NCBI RefSeq assembly: GCF_013822795.1
Contig: NZ_PNLB01000003.1
Coordinates: 212,270 to 276,269 of the forward strand
DNA: 64,000 bases
Reading direction: 5' to 3'
Source of the DNA: Phenylobacterium sp.
GTDB taxonomy: Bacteria; Pseudomonadota; Alphaproteobacteria; Caulobacterales; Caulobacteraceae
Shown: piece by piece, positions 1 to 7,086 of the stretch
Position numbering within the stretch: the first letter of the stretch is position 1
Layout of the letters: every line of letters begins with the position of its first letter
Translations under genes and position numbers: made by a program
The notes under the pieces: generated by a model
What the model was told of the DNA's origin: nothing
The model's database searches: none
The model's input: the letters and a program-made list of their open reading frames with translations, nothing else

Positions 1-2
1 AG

Positions 3-89
3 GCGGAGTTGGCCGATGCGGTCGACCAGGTCGGACCACATCCCGTCGCCGTGGCGCTCAAGCTCGGTCGGCCAGAGGTGGTGATCTAA
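3..89 (+). CDS. C-terminal end of a truncated, unidentified protein
   Basis: The reading frame is open from the window edge to a TAA stop at 87-89 and encodes 28 residues ending in PEVVI. The rest of the gene lies to the left of the window. Codon use looks like its neighbours. The piece is too short to assign a family; it belongs to the same integrative element as the relaxase and integrase to the right. Confidence 0.45.
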   Translation, partial: AELADAVDQVGPHPVAVALKLGRPEVVI

Positions 90-200
90 GGCGCCCGGAG
101 CCTCAAAAGTTCTTGGATAGTGCACCGGGTCAGGAAGGTCTGGCCGCGCAAACGCGCCTTCCATAAGCTGAATCATTGGGCAGACCACCGGGGCGCGCAC

Positions 201-218
201 TACCGCAGAATTGCGGTA
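201..218. promoter_or_regulatory. Perfect 7-bp inverted repeat upstream of the small lipoprotein gene
   Basis: TACCGCA (201-207) and TGCGGTA (212-218) form a perfect inverted repeat around a GAAT spacer, 44 bp before the chosen ATG at 263. The size and position fit a repressor operator of an element-borne gene. A short RNA hairpin is the alternative. No regulator can be assigned. Confidence 0.35.
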
Positions 219-262
219 TGGAGCGCCAATGGGCGGCCTCGAACTTGGGACCTGGGGGCTCA

Positions 263-577
263 ATGAATCGATACCATTTGGTCTGCCTGATCCTGCTCGC
301 GGCCTGCAGCCCCGGTCAGACGCAAGAGGCCAATGGTAGGCAGGCGTCAGCTTTTCGGACCAACTTCGAAGCCTCGATGCTTGCGGCCTGTAAGCGCAAT
401 CTCACCGACATCGGCGTCCCCCAAGGCGAAGTCGAGTTCGCCTGCCGTTGCATAACGAAGGACGCCTTGGCTAACGCGCCAACAGATGCGGATCTCAACA
501 CGCGTGGCGAGGCGCTCGGGAATGCGGCCGTGCAGAAATGCGCATCGCTAGCCGATGAGCGGTTTCCGCGACCGTAG
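263..577 (+). CDS. Small putative lipoprotein, cysteine-rich, unknown function
   Basis: The protein has 104 residues when started at the ATG at 263. An in-frame ATG further upstream at 176 would put 29 unrelated residues in front of a clear signal sequence, so the inner start is preferred. Residues 1-17 are a lipoprotein signal (MNRY, a hydrophobic run, then the lipobox LLAACS), so the mature protein should be acylated at that Cys and held in a membrane. The rest is soluble with several Cys (ACKRN, ACRC, KCAS) that could form disulfides in the periplasm. No family is recognised. It is the first complete gene of the element's right end and reads opposite to the relaxase and integrase. Confidence 0.6.
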   Translation: MNRYHLVCLILLAACSPGQTQEANGRQASAFRTNFEASMLAACKRNLTDIGVPQGEVEFACRCITKDALANAPTDADLNTRGEALGNAAVQKCASLADERFPRP

Positions 578-591
578 GCCGCCTGAAACGC

Positions 592-624
592 AAAAAGACC
601 CGCCCCTCGGCAGAGAGACGGGCC
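592..624 (-). terminator. Rho-independent terminator, minus strand
   Basis: On the minus strand a stem of about 10 bp with some G-T pairs (arms 615-624 and 597-606) with an 8-nt loop is followed by five T (AAAAA at 592-596 on the plus strand). It lies just after the TAG at 636-638, so it probably ends a minus-strand transcript. Plus-strand transcription from the lipoprotein gene would meet the same stem. Confidence 0.6.
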
Positions 625-635
625 AGTTCAGGCGC

Positions 636-743
636 CTAGCTCCAGGTGATGTAGACCAGCCCTGCCGGCAGGCCGAGCCGGGCCGCGGTGGCCTCGCTAT
701 GACGCACGGGCCGGAACCATCCAGGTATCGAAACGCTCCCCAC
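636..743 (-). CDS. Possible short ORF or decayed gene end in front of a terminator
   Basis: A minus-strand frame ends in a plausible protein tail (ARLGLPAGLVYITWS then TAG) 12 bp before a good terminator. The only start found in this frame is a GTG at 743, giving 35 residues, with no ribosome binding site. Another frame just upstream reads equally protein-like (GERFDTWMVPA) and stops close by, so a one-base frameshift could have split a longer protein. Between 744 and 919 nothing else could be supported. Confidence 0.3.
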   Translation of the reverse strand: MGSVSIPGWFRPVRHSEATAARLGLPAGLVYITWS

Positions 744-919
744 GCCGAGGGACGCCCGCAAGGGCAACCGGAGGCGTGCAATAAGTGGTCAGTTCAATCG
801 AAATTCTCGCCAATTGGGCGATGATGGTGGTCGCGTTTGGTGCGGCCGGGGCCGCGATACGCCAGCGGCAAAACTGGCGCCTGGGCCGCAAGGAGTAAGG
901 AAATTCTTGCTGCCGGGAG

Positions 920-1099
920 CTAATCCACCCGGTGGCGCTCCACGATCGCCAGCGCTTGGCGCTGAGCGTCGATATCTGTCCAGGTGCGCACCAGATCGCG
1001 CAATCGTTCAAGCTCCGCAGCATTCGCGTGACTGAGCCACTCGTCTACTACGTCGCAGATGCTGATCCTCGGTGGCGGCCTTCCTCCTTGCCTTGCCAT
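920..1099 (-). CDS. Small acidic protein of the integrative element, unknown function
   Basis: The product has 59 residues, beginning MARQGGRP and ending AIVERHRVD. The ATG at 1099 is preceded by a near-perfect Shine-Dalgarno sequence (AGAAGGAG with a 4-nt spacer), which is the main reason for calling it real. Residues from about 16 on read as amphipathic helix (DEWLSHANAAELERLRDL, then DIDAQRQALAIVERH), so a small helical DNA- or protein-binding factor is possible. No family is recognised. A GC-rich hairpin lies directly upstream in the leader. Confidence 0.55.
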   Translation of the reverse strand: MARQGGRPPPRISICDVVDEWLSHANAAELERLRDLVRTWTDIDAQRQALAIVERHRVD

Positions 1100-1123
1100 A
1101 CAGCTCCTTCTGCAGAGAACTGA

Positions 1124-1148
1124 CCCGCTCCGGGGGTGGGGGAGCGGG
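1124..1148 (-). terminator. GC-rich hairpin in the leader of the 59-residue protein
   Basis: CCCGCTCC (1124-1131) pairs perfectly with GGAGCGGG (1141-1148) around a 9-nt loop. The arms are identical in sequence to those of the hairpin at 1309-1331, and the flanking bases are similar too. No T-run follows, so it may be an attenuator or a decayed copy of the element's terminator. Between here and 1307 no gene could be supported; an AT-rich stretch near 1235-1280 is a plausible promoter for the small gene. Confidence 0.4.
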
Positions 1149-1307
1149 CCGCTCACGTCGGATCGCACGCTCCCCCGAGATGCGTCCGAGGTGTCGCGAG
1201 CGCCAGGAACTGAGCGGCATTCGGGGCGCCTGTCAAATGTACGCAATTTCCACAATATGGATATTTTTCAGGTACATATAGGTCTCAGTCGCCGCGCAAA
1301 TGAAACA

Positions 1308-1332
1308 GCCCGCTCCCTTCGCTGGAGCGGGC
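1308..1332 (-). terminator. Terminator after the relaxase gene
   Basis: On the minus strand GCCCGCTCC pairs with GGAGCGGGC (plus-strand arms 1308-1316 and 1324-1332, 7-nt loop) and is followed by TGTTTCATTT. It lies about 40 bp after the relaxase stop and should end the integrase-relaxase transcript. Confidence 0.7.
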
Positions 1333-1369
1333 CACTCAGGCGATTAACGCCTATGCCGTGAGCTATCGA

Positions 1370-2590
1370 CTAGCGCCCAAGCCCATGCTCGACGCTGCTC
1401 GCCAACGGCCGCACCGATCCGAGCGAGAGAGCCACGTGGCGCCCAACCTCTAGCGGTTGCTGCCCGAGCTTTAGGGCGGCGTAGTACTCCACGCCCTGCT
1501 CCCGAACGATGGCGTAGGACGCCCCGCCCAACTCATCGTGGAAACCGCTCTTAACGACCTCGCCCCGCAGTAGACCGCTAAACTTGGCCTTCACGTCCAG
1601 GCCGGTCTCAAGCCGGCGCTGGTTCATCGTCCGGATGACGTCCATCCGCAGTTGGGCGGTGCGAAGCTCCATCTCGAGCCCATCGGCCAACCGATAGCGT
1701 CCCCCCACCTTCCGCGCCAATCCGAGAAGTTCCAGATGGCGAAGTCGCCCGCGGGTCAGCGCCGACCAGGAACCAGAGCGTCCGACGCCGTCGCTCACTG
1801 TGCCGTCTGCAAGTCGCTCGTCGAGCAGGCGCCGGTCCAGGCGGGTGAACCGGTTAGCCTGCGTCTCGCGCCATAGGCGCTGCTCGGCGTCGGCGCGTGC
1901 GAGATTTCCCAACTGTTCCTGGGCGACTTCCTGAGCGCGCGCCCGGACGCCATAGGAGATGTACTGGCGCGAAATTACGAGGTCGCTGGCGTCGGCCCTG
2001 CGACCTCGCAACAGCACGTGTGCGTGCGGCTGGTCGGTGTCGAAGTGGCAGGTCGCGATCCAATCAAGGTCCGGCTCCCCCAAGTCGCTCGCCACCCTTG
2101 CCATGACCTGGCGAACATAGCCGCGAAGATCGGGGATGCGATCCCCGAGCTCTGGCGAGACGATCAGCCGGAAGTGATGGCGATCGTCTTTCCAAGCGCG
2201 CGTGACGGCAAGATCCAGGCCCTCAGTTGAGCGGTCGAAAAAGGTCGCGCGTACGCCGTCACGACCTGCCCCCTGACGGCCAAGATAAGCCACATGCCGA
2301 GCAAGAGCCTCCCCTCGGGATGCGCCCATTGCGTGGCGCGAAACGAGCGCTTTGACGATGACCCGTTGGCTGAGATCCAGCCTCACGCGTGGAGCCCCGC
2401 TCCCAGACCCTAACGCCCGATCGCCCCGCGCAAAGCGCCTTGAAGCCGCAAGGCGCCTCAGAAGGCCACCACGTGCGCCTTCGCGCGCGCTCTTCAAGGC
2501 CTCAGGGAGCCGCAGCTCCGGCTTCTCCCGTCCCGGTTCTCCAACAGGAATGGGCTCCATGCGCGCCACGATCCGCTCACGAACAAGCAT
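1370..2590 (-). CDS. VirD2/DUF3363-type relaxase, mobilisation protein
   Basis: The protein has 406 residues and resembles DUF3363-type relaxases, which nick the transfer origin of conjugative and mobilisable elements and stay bound to the DNA 5' end. The three-histidine metal site is visible as HFDTDQPHAH (residues 182-191; His182, 189, 191), preceded by HFRLIVSPE (about 139-147) and followed by RGRRADASDLVISRQYIS. Tyr102 in HVAYLGRQG is a candidate nucleophile. The family is usually nearer 600 residues, so this is a short version. It starts 3 bp after the integrase stop, so the two are probably cotranscribed. Coupling protein and type IV secretion genes are not in the window, so self-transfer cannot be judged. 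Confidence 0.8.
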   Translation of the reverse strand: MLVRERIVARMEPIPVGEPGREKPELRLPEALKSAREGARGGLLRRLAASRRFARGDRALGSGSGAPRVRLDLSQRVIVKALVSRHAMGASRGEALARHVAYLGRQGAGRDGVRATFFDRSTEGLDLAVTRAWKDDRHHFRLIVSPELGDRIPDLRGYVRQVMARVASDLGEPDLDWIATCHFDTDQPHAHVLLRGRRADASDLVISRQYISYGVRARAQEVAQEQLGNLARADAEQRLWRETQANRFTRLDRRLLDERLADGTVSDGVGRSGSWSALTRGRLRHLELLGLARKVGGRYRLADGLEMELRTAQLRMDVIRTMNQRRLETGLDVKAKFSGLLRGEVVKSGFHDELGGASYAIVREQGVEYYAALKLGQQPLEVGRHVALSLGSVRPLASSVEHGLGR

Positions 2591-2593
2591 TCT

Positions 2594-3919
2594 CTACCCC
2601 GCGATCACCAGCCGCAGATGGCCTCGCGCTCCGGGAATGGCTGGTTCCTCTGGTATCGAGTGGAGTTCCAACAGATGCCGGGCCCATGCATTGAGCGCCT
2701 CGCGCTTCTCAGTCAGATACTCATTGCGATCGTAGACTGCGGTGATAGCCGCTCCGTCATTGGGCGTATGGCCAAGCAGCAGCCCAACGATGAACCGGCG
2801 CACGCGGTATCGCTCCCCGGTCAATACGGTCGCGCCAGTTCGGCGGAAGTCGTGCGGCGACCCCGGCGGCAGCTCAAAGCGCGAGCAAATGCGGTTGATC
2901 TTCCTCGTCAGAGCGTGCGGATCTAGGTGAGCCCCGTCCTTGGTCGCAGATGGGAAGATGAACTCGCTTGCCGAGCTTCGCCGGGCCTCATGCAACACCT
3001 CGATGGCCTCCGGCGACAAGGGCACTGTGTGGAACTGGTTGTTCTTCGTGCGGCTAGGCGGGATGTGCCAGGCTCTCGCAGCCAGATCGATTTCGCTCCA
3101 CCGTGCGCCAGCGGCCTCGGTTCTCCTCGCCAGAGTAAGGATCATGAAGCGAAGCGCCCTGGCCATCTGAGGCTCGAGGCGCGCGTAAGGGTCGAAGCGG
3201 CCATCTCTGGCGTTCGACGCGTCGTGGAGCTGGCGCAGGATCACGCTAAGCGCGTGATCGCTGAACAGCCTTGAACGCGATTGGGGGGCCAGCGGCCGGG
3301 TGAGACCCAACGTCGGATTGGCCTCAATCATGTCTTCGTGCAGCGCATAGGTAAAAATAGCCCTCAGAACATCTCCTATACTCGCAATGCTTGCCGCACT
3401 TAACTTCCCTTCGAGGACTATGCTTTGCATGAAAGCGCGTACGTCAGCGCGGCGAAACTCCTTGAAACGCCGCGGACCAATCTGCTCGGAGAGATGCCGT
3501 CTCCAGAGGACTTGCTGGCGCGCGAGCGTCGCTGGCCGCAGCGGACGCCTGCGTCCGCCATGCAGGCCGACAGCTGCGGCCGCCCAATACCGCGCCGCCA
3601 GATCTTCAAGCGTTTCACCCAGCCGCTTCTCGGCTTTGGCCGCCGCGCGCTCGGCGGCAGGATCGCGCCCGTCCAGAACCCTAACCCTTGCAGCGCCTGA
3701 CTTCATGCGCGCATCGAGCAGGCTTATAGCTGGATGATCACCAAGCTGAACGCGGCGCCTGGAGCCGTTCTCGGCCACATATCTGAAGACGAAGGTTTTG
3801 ACGCCATTTGGATGCACCAGCACCGAGAGGCCCCTCGCCCTTCCGATGGCGCGCTCGTATCGCTTGGACTGCGCAGTCAGCGCGTAGAGCTCTCTTTCAG
3901 TGTTGATCGCGACACCCAT
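2594..3919 (-). CDS. Tyrosine site-specific recombinase (integrase)
   Basis: The protein has 441 residues when started at the ATG at 3919 (MGVAINTERELY); an in-frame ATG at 3976 would add 19 residues with little support. The N-terminal third is the DUF4102-like arm-binding domain of tRNA-targeting integrases (PNGVKTFVFRY, about 37-47), followed by a core-binding domain (about 105-200). The catalytic domain shows Arg265 (LARRTEA), Lys292, HDFR at 356-359, His384 (LLGH) and Tyr396 (AVYDRNEY), so all active-site residues are present. The start faces the tRNA-derived attachment site about 165 bp away, the usual arrangement. It should catalyse integration and excision of the element. Confidence 0.9.
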   Translation of the reverse strand: MGVAINTERELYALTAQSKRYERAIGRARGLSVLVHPNGVKTFVFRYVAENGSRRRVQLGDHPAISLLDARMKSGAARVRVLDGRDPAAERAAAKAEKRLGETLEDLAARYWAAAAVGLHGGRRRPLRPATLARQQVLWRRHLSEQIGPRRFKEFRRADVRAFMQSIVLEGKLSAASIASIGDVLRAIFTYALHEDMIEANPTLGLTRPLAPQSRSRLFSDHALSVILRQLHDASNARDGRFDPYARLEPQMARALRFMILTLARRTEAAGARWSEIDLAARAWHIPPSRTKNNQFHTVPLSPEAIEVLHEARRSSASEFIFPSATKDGAHLDPHALTRKINRICSRFELPPGSPHDFRRTGATVLTGERYRVRRFIVGLLLGHTPNDGAAITAVYDRNEYLTEKREALNAWARHLLELHSIPEEPAIPGARGHLRLVIAG

Positions 3920-4082
3920 GAGTGACCCTCTCGCAAGTCCATTTTCCCTCGATTTTTGGGGGCAAATGGGGGGCAAGTAGAACGAAACTCATCTTATCAC
4001 GACGAAAACGGCAGAACACCCCACCACTGTTTTTGTTGGGTATTTTAACCGTCTGAAACGCCACGAATACAGTATTTAGAGC

Positions 4083-4127
4083 TTCACACCGAGGGGGTCA
4101 CAGGTTCAATCCCTGTCGCATCCACCA
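4083..4127 (+). mobile_element. Attachment site: duplicated 3' part of a tRNA gene (probably tRNA-Val, CAC)
   Basis: The sequence reads as a tRNA from the anticodon loop to CCA: loop TTCACAC, a 3' anticodon stem CGAGG, variable GGGTC, T-stem ACAGG (4100-4104), loop TTCAATC, CCTGT, acceptor strand CGCATCC, A, then CCA at 4125-4127. Upstream bases cannot form the matching 5' anticodon stem (CCTCG expected), and no 5' acceptor GGATGCG is present, so only the 3' part is here. That is what integration into a tRNA 3' end leaves at the far junction. The intact tRNA should lie at the other end of the element, left of this window. The Val identity rests only on the loop reading CAC. Confidence 0.75.
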
Positions 4128-4189
4128 TTCTTTTCCCTTGATCCGTAAGGCATCGAGCAACCGCTGACTGGCGGCGATCGCTCCTGGCC

Positions 4190-4990
4190 CTATTTGGCGA
4201 CCGCGGCCTGCGAAGACTTGCTGACCGCGATCGTCACGGTGACGCGCCGCGCCTCGGCGGCGTTCTTGGGCTCGTCGGGATCTTGCGCGACGGGCGCCGA
4301 GCCGAGGGCTGCGTTGGGGATGAAATTGGCCGGCGAGATCGCCGCTGATTGCTGCAGGTACTCAGTGACCGCGGCGGCGCGGGCTTCGCTCAGCCTTTGG
4401 TTCGCCGCAGCGTTTCCCGAACGGTCGGCCCGCCCGACCACGGCGATCCGATAGGCGCCCTTGATGCCCTTGGCCTGCTCGGCGATGGCTTGCAGGTCCT
4501 GCTTGCCCTTTTCCGAAATCGTGGCGCTGCCGACCGGGAAGAAGACCTTGGTCCGGCCGGCCGGGACCAGCAGCCCGACATTGTCGATCCGCTCGGAGTT
4601 GGCGGCGACGGCGGCGTCGGTGCTCACTAGGCCAGCGGAGATCTGCTGGGCGGTCTTCAGGTCGCTGGTCTTGAAGGTGACCTCGGACGCGGTGACGGCG
4701 TCGCCGTTCGGGGCGGTGACGACCTCGACGGGCAGCCCGCGGATCAGGGTGCTGGTCGGATAGTCGCTTCCGCGGACCCCCAGCACGCCGGTGACGCCGC
4801 GGACCTTGGTCTCGCCAGTGAGCTTCACGGGCGTGTCGCCGGCGTCGCTGCGCACGACCATGGTGGCGCCGTCGTTTGAGATGATCAGTCCCTTGAGCGG
4901 TGTGGGTTCTTGAGCCAGCGCCAGGCCAGGCGCGGCCCACAGAGTCGCGCCCATCAATCCGAGCGCCGCCAGTTTCTTCATTGATGCCAT
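4190..4990 (-). CDS. Exported OmpA-family C-terminal domain protein
   Basis: The protein has 266 residues with a signal peptide (MASMKKLAALG through GLALA/QEP). Residues about 30-110 form an OB-like region (KGLIISNDGATMVVRS, KVRGVTGVLGVRG), and about 145-258 match the OmpA-like peptidoglycan-binding domain: FFPVGSATIS, VVGRADRSGNAAANQRLSEARA and the closing EARRVTVTI. In this family conserved Asp and Arg residues grip diaminopimelate, so the protein probably sits in the periplasm bound to the wall. The first ATG is chosen because GAGGA lies 7-8 bases upstream. It is transcribed alone. Confidence 0.85.
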   Translation of the reverse strand: MASMKKLAALGLMGATLWAAPGLALAQEPTPLKGLIISNDGATMVVRSDAGDTPVKLTGETKVRGVTGVLGVRGSDYPTSTLIRGLPVEVVTAPNGDAVTASEVTFKTSDLKTAQQISAGLVSTDAAVAANSERIDNVGLLVPAGRTKVFFPVGSATISEKGKQDLQAIAEQAKGIKGAYRIAVVGRADRSGNAAANQRLSEARAAAVTEYLQQSAAISPANFIPNAALGSAPVAQDPDEPKNAAEARRVTVTIAVSKSSQAAVAK

Positions 4991-5107
4991 CTGAGGTCCT
5001 CGTTGCCGACCGCAGGGACAGGCGTCGCGAGCCTTGCGGAGTAAATCGAACCCCCAGATGAAAGCTCATGAACAGCGCAGGCAGTATCGGGCGAAACCCT
5101 CGATCTA

Positions 5108-5125
5108 GACCGGATTGATCTGGTC
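5108..5125. promoter_or_regulatory. Imperfect inverted repeat upstream of the OmpA-domain gene
   Basis: GACCGGAT (5108-5115) and ATCTGGTC (5118-5125) are inverted with one mismatch and a TG spacer, about 120 bp before the start at 4990. It has the size of a dimeric repressor operator. No regulator gene is adjacent. Confidence 0.3.
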
Positions 5126-5161
5126 CCTCGAACACGGCCCTTTCGGCGGATGAACGACGGG

Positions 5162-6034
5162 TCAGCTGTAAGGCGGAAGACGCAGGAAGAAATCGTCGTG
5201 CGCGAGTGAGACTTTGCGGGCGAACCACGCCCCGCTGAGCGCGATAGCCTGCTGGTCGCTGCGCCCCAGCAGGCGCGGACTGTCGCCGCCGTTGGTCCAA
5301 TCGATGTAGCGCCGGTAGTCAGCCACCCGATCGGGAAACTTGGTGGCGATAATCGTCGGGATGACGTGCTCTTCGCAGATGTAGGTCCCGACGAGGCGGC
5401 TCGATCCGTTCAGCTTGCGCAGTTCCACCGCGACCACCTGCAACGCCTCCTTGGGCAACGACCACCAAGTCTCCCCTTTGAACCACTGCCCCCAGGGCCG
5501 CGACCGGTCGCCGAGACGCCGGCGCCGGGCGTCCAGCCAGTGCGATAGGCGCTCGATGTACGGCTTCAGCCGGAAAGCCAGGGGTTCGCGCTCGGGGTCG
5601 GGCCGCAGCCAGCGGGCGTCGATGCGGAAGCCCTGCATCCGATCCTCTTCGCGCCCGCACTCCGCGTCGATGTAGCAGAGCGGCGGCTGGGCGGATTGAA
5701 GATCTCGCAAGATCTCCTGCCGCGATGCGACCGGCCAGTCCGCGCCGCTGACCAAATGCGCATAGTCAAAGTCGAAGTCTATCGCCCGATTGATGAGCAG
5801 CCCGATCGCCGATTGCAGACTCCGGTGGCCCCATCGCACCTTGACCGGGTTCTTGATGACGTGCACGCGCTCCGCATCTGCCGGAGGATGGTCGCGCAGA
5901 CTTCGCCACAGCTTCGAGCGGCGGTCCGCGTGAATGATGACCTTGTCCGAACTGCCCTCCGGAGCAAGCCGTTCAACTAATGCGTCGAGCTGCTCTCGAC
6001 CTTCGTGTACGAGCACCAGGTAGATCATCCGCAT
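5162..6034 (-). CDS. Family GT14 (core-2/I-branching type) glycosyltransferase
   Basis: The protein has 290 residues from the ATG at 6034 (MRMIYLVLVHEG); the upstream in-frame extension to 6145 is not protein-like and AAGGG precedes the inner start. The family is recognised from MIYLVLVHEG at the N terminus, the acceptor-loop motif VRWGHRSLQSA (about 66-77), HLVSGADWP (about 93-101) and GETWWSLPKEAL. GT14 enzymes transfer GlcNAc or xylose onto branched glycans; in bacteria the acceptor is usually unknown. No membrane segment is seen, so it is probably cytoplasmic. It stands alone, with no polysaccharide cluster around it. Confidence 0.75.
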   Translation of the reverse strand: MRMIYLVLVHEGREQLDALVERLAPEGSSDKVIIHADRRSKLWRSLRDHPPADAERVHVIKNPVKVRWGHRSLQSAIGLLINRAIDFDFDYAHLVSGADWPVASRQEILRDLQSAQPPLCYIDAECGREEDRMQGFRIDARWLRPDPEREPLAFRLKPYIERLSHWLDARRRRLGDRSRPWGQWFKGETWWSLPKEALQVVAVELRKLNGSSRLVGTYICEEHVIPTIIATKFPDRVADYRRYIDWTNGGDSPRLLGRSDQQAIALSGAWFARKVSLAHDDFFLRLPPYS

Positions 6035-6247
6035 CCGGACACCCTTGACGCCTGCCGACAGTAGAGACTGACGCAGCACGCCAAGCTGCTCAAACGAATT
6101 CTGTGGAGTTCCCTGGCTGCGCGAATGCTCTCGGACCAACTGCACGCGAGCCCCTCGCCTTGCCGACCACTACGGCCGGTGGCATCGGGCGGACTTCGGC
6201 CACCCTGAGGCCGTGGCGTCAATGTTCTTGTTTTGTTTTCATGCGCC

Positions 6248-6568
6248 ATGCCCCTCCCGCGCCCGCCAGATCGTAAGCTTCCCCTGCCCGCGGCCCGGCT
6301 TGAGCATGTCCGCCACTTTCCTGGCTGCGTCGTGCTGCTGTCGTGCACAGGCTGCGGCTGGCGACGGCGCTATGACCCGCTGCGGATCGCGCACCGGCTC
6401 TACACCCTGGGCGACGGCGGACTACAGACGCCGGTCGCCGACGTCGCCGCGCGGGTCAAGGCGGCCTGCGTGCGGTGCGGCGCGCGGCGCTGGGACGCCT
6501 GCCTAGCCTACCCGCCGGGGGTGGACGAGCGCGAGGCCATGCGGCTGCGCCGGCGTCTTCGCGACTAG
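6248..6568 (+). CDS. Small zinc-ribbon-like protein, unknown function
   Basis: The product has 106 residues from the ATG at 6248 (MPLPRPPDRK). It contains two CxxC knuckles, CTGC and CVRC, about 40 residues apart, which would make a four-Cys zinc site, with many Arg. A role in nucleic-acid or protein binding is a guess. Its stop overlaps the stop of the convergent DUF2478 gene by 4 bp. Confidence 0.6.
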   Translation: MPLPRPPDRKLPLPAARLEHVRHFPGCVVLLSCTGCGWRRRYDPLRIAHRLYTLGDGGLQTPVADVAARVKAACVRCGARRWDACLAYPPGVDEREAMRLRRRLRD

Positions 6569-7086
6569 GCCGCCTGCCTCCGCAAGCCGCGCCACCACGC
6601 CTCCATCGCCGCCAACTGCGGCGGCAGCATGACGAACAGCGGCGCGGCGAAGGCGGTCCACACCGGGTCGAACTTGGGCGCCACCGACGTCAGGATCGGG
6701 ACCTCGCCCGCCAGCCCGGCGGCGAAGGCGTCGCTGAGGCCGGTGCGCTCGGCCTCCAGCCGCCCGAACTTGCTCAGCACCACCAGATCGCATCCGGCCT
6801 CAATGTCGCCGCACACAGCCGCGCAGGCGGTCACGATGCTGTCGGCGTCGACGCTGCAGGCGCTTGAGCCGCGGCCCAGCGCCTGAAACACCTCGAACCG
6901 CCGCCCATCGGCCAGGCTGCGAAGCTGCGCATGGCCAGGGGCCGGCTCCTCCTCGATCACGCCCGCGACCCGGACCTGCGGGCCGAGCCGCGCGACGAAT
7001 TCGGCGAACAGGGCCTGGATCTGCGCCGTCGTCGCGCCGCGGACGACCGCGATCGGTGCGGAATGATCCACAGCCAGACGCCTCAA
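6565..7086 (-). CDS. DUF2478 family protein
   Basis: The protein has 173 residues and matches DUF2478, a P-loop-NTPase-like family often found near molybdate transport and molybdenum cofactor genes. Visible features are the N-terminal strand PIAVVRG, DADSI and CDLVVLSKFGRLEAERTGL (about 98-117), the most characteristic stretch. No molybdenum gene is present in this window, so the link is only by family. Its start lies 4 bp inside the end of the upstream aldo/keto reductase gene, so the two are probably cotranscribed and translationally coupled. Confidence 0.75.
   Translation of the reverse strand: MRRLAVDHSAPIAVVRGATTAQIQALFAEFVARLGPQVRVAGVIEEEPAPGHAQLRSLADGRRFEVFQALGRGSSACSVDADSIVTACAAVCGDIEAGCDLVVLSKFGRLEAERTGLSDAFAAGLAGEVPILTSVAPKFDPVWTAFAAPLFVMLPPQLAAMEAWWRGLRRQAA

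Noticed and set aside
1233..1277. 14-codon ORF MYLKNIHIVEIAYI with an overlapping Cys-containing frame
   Set aside because: There is no ribosome binding site, and the overlapping frame has no standard start; it could be a leader peptide but is not supported.
4040..4127. A complete tRNA gene at the attachment site
   Set aside because: The 5' acceptor strand and the 5' anticodon-stem strand cannot be found upstream, so only the 3' part is present.
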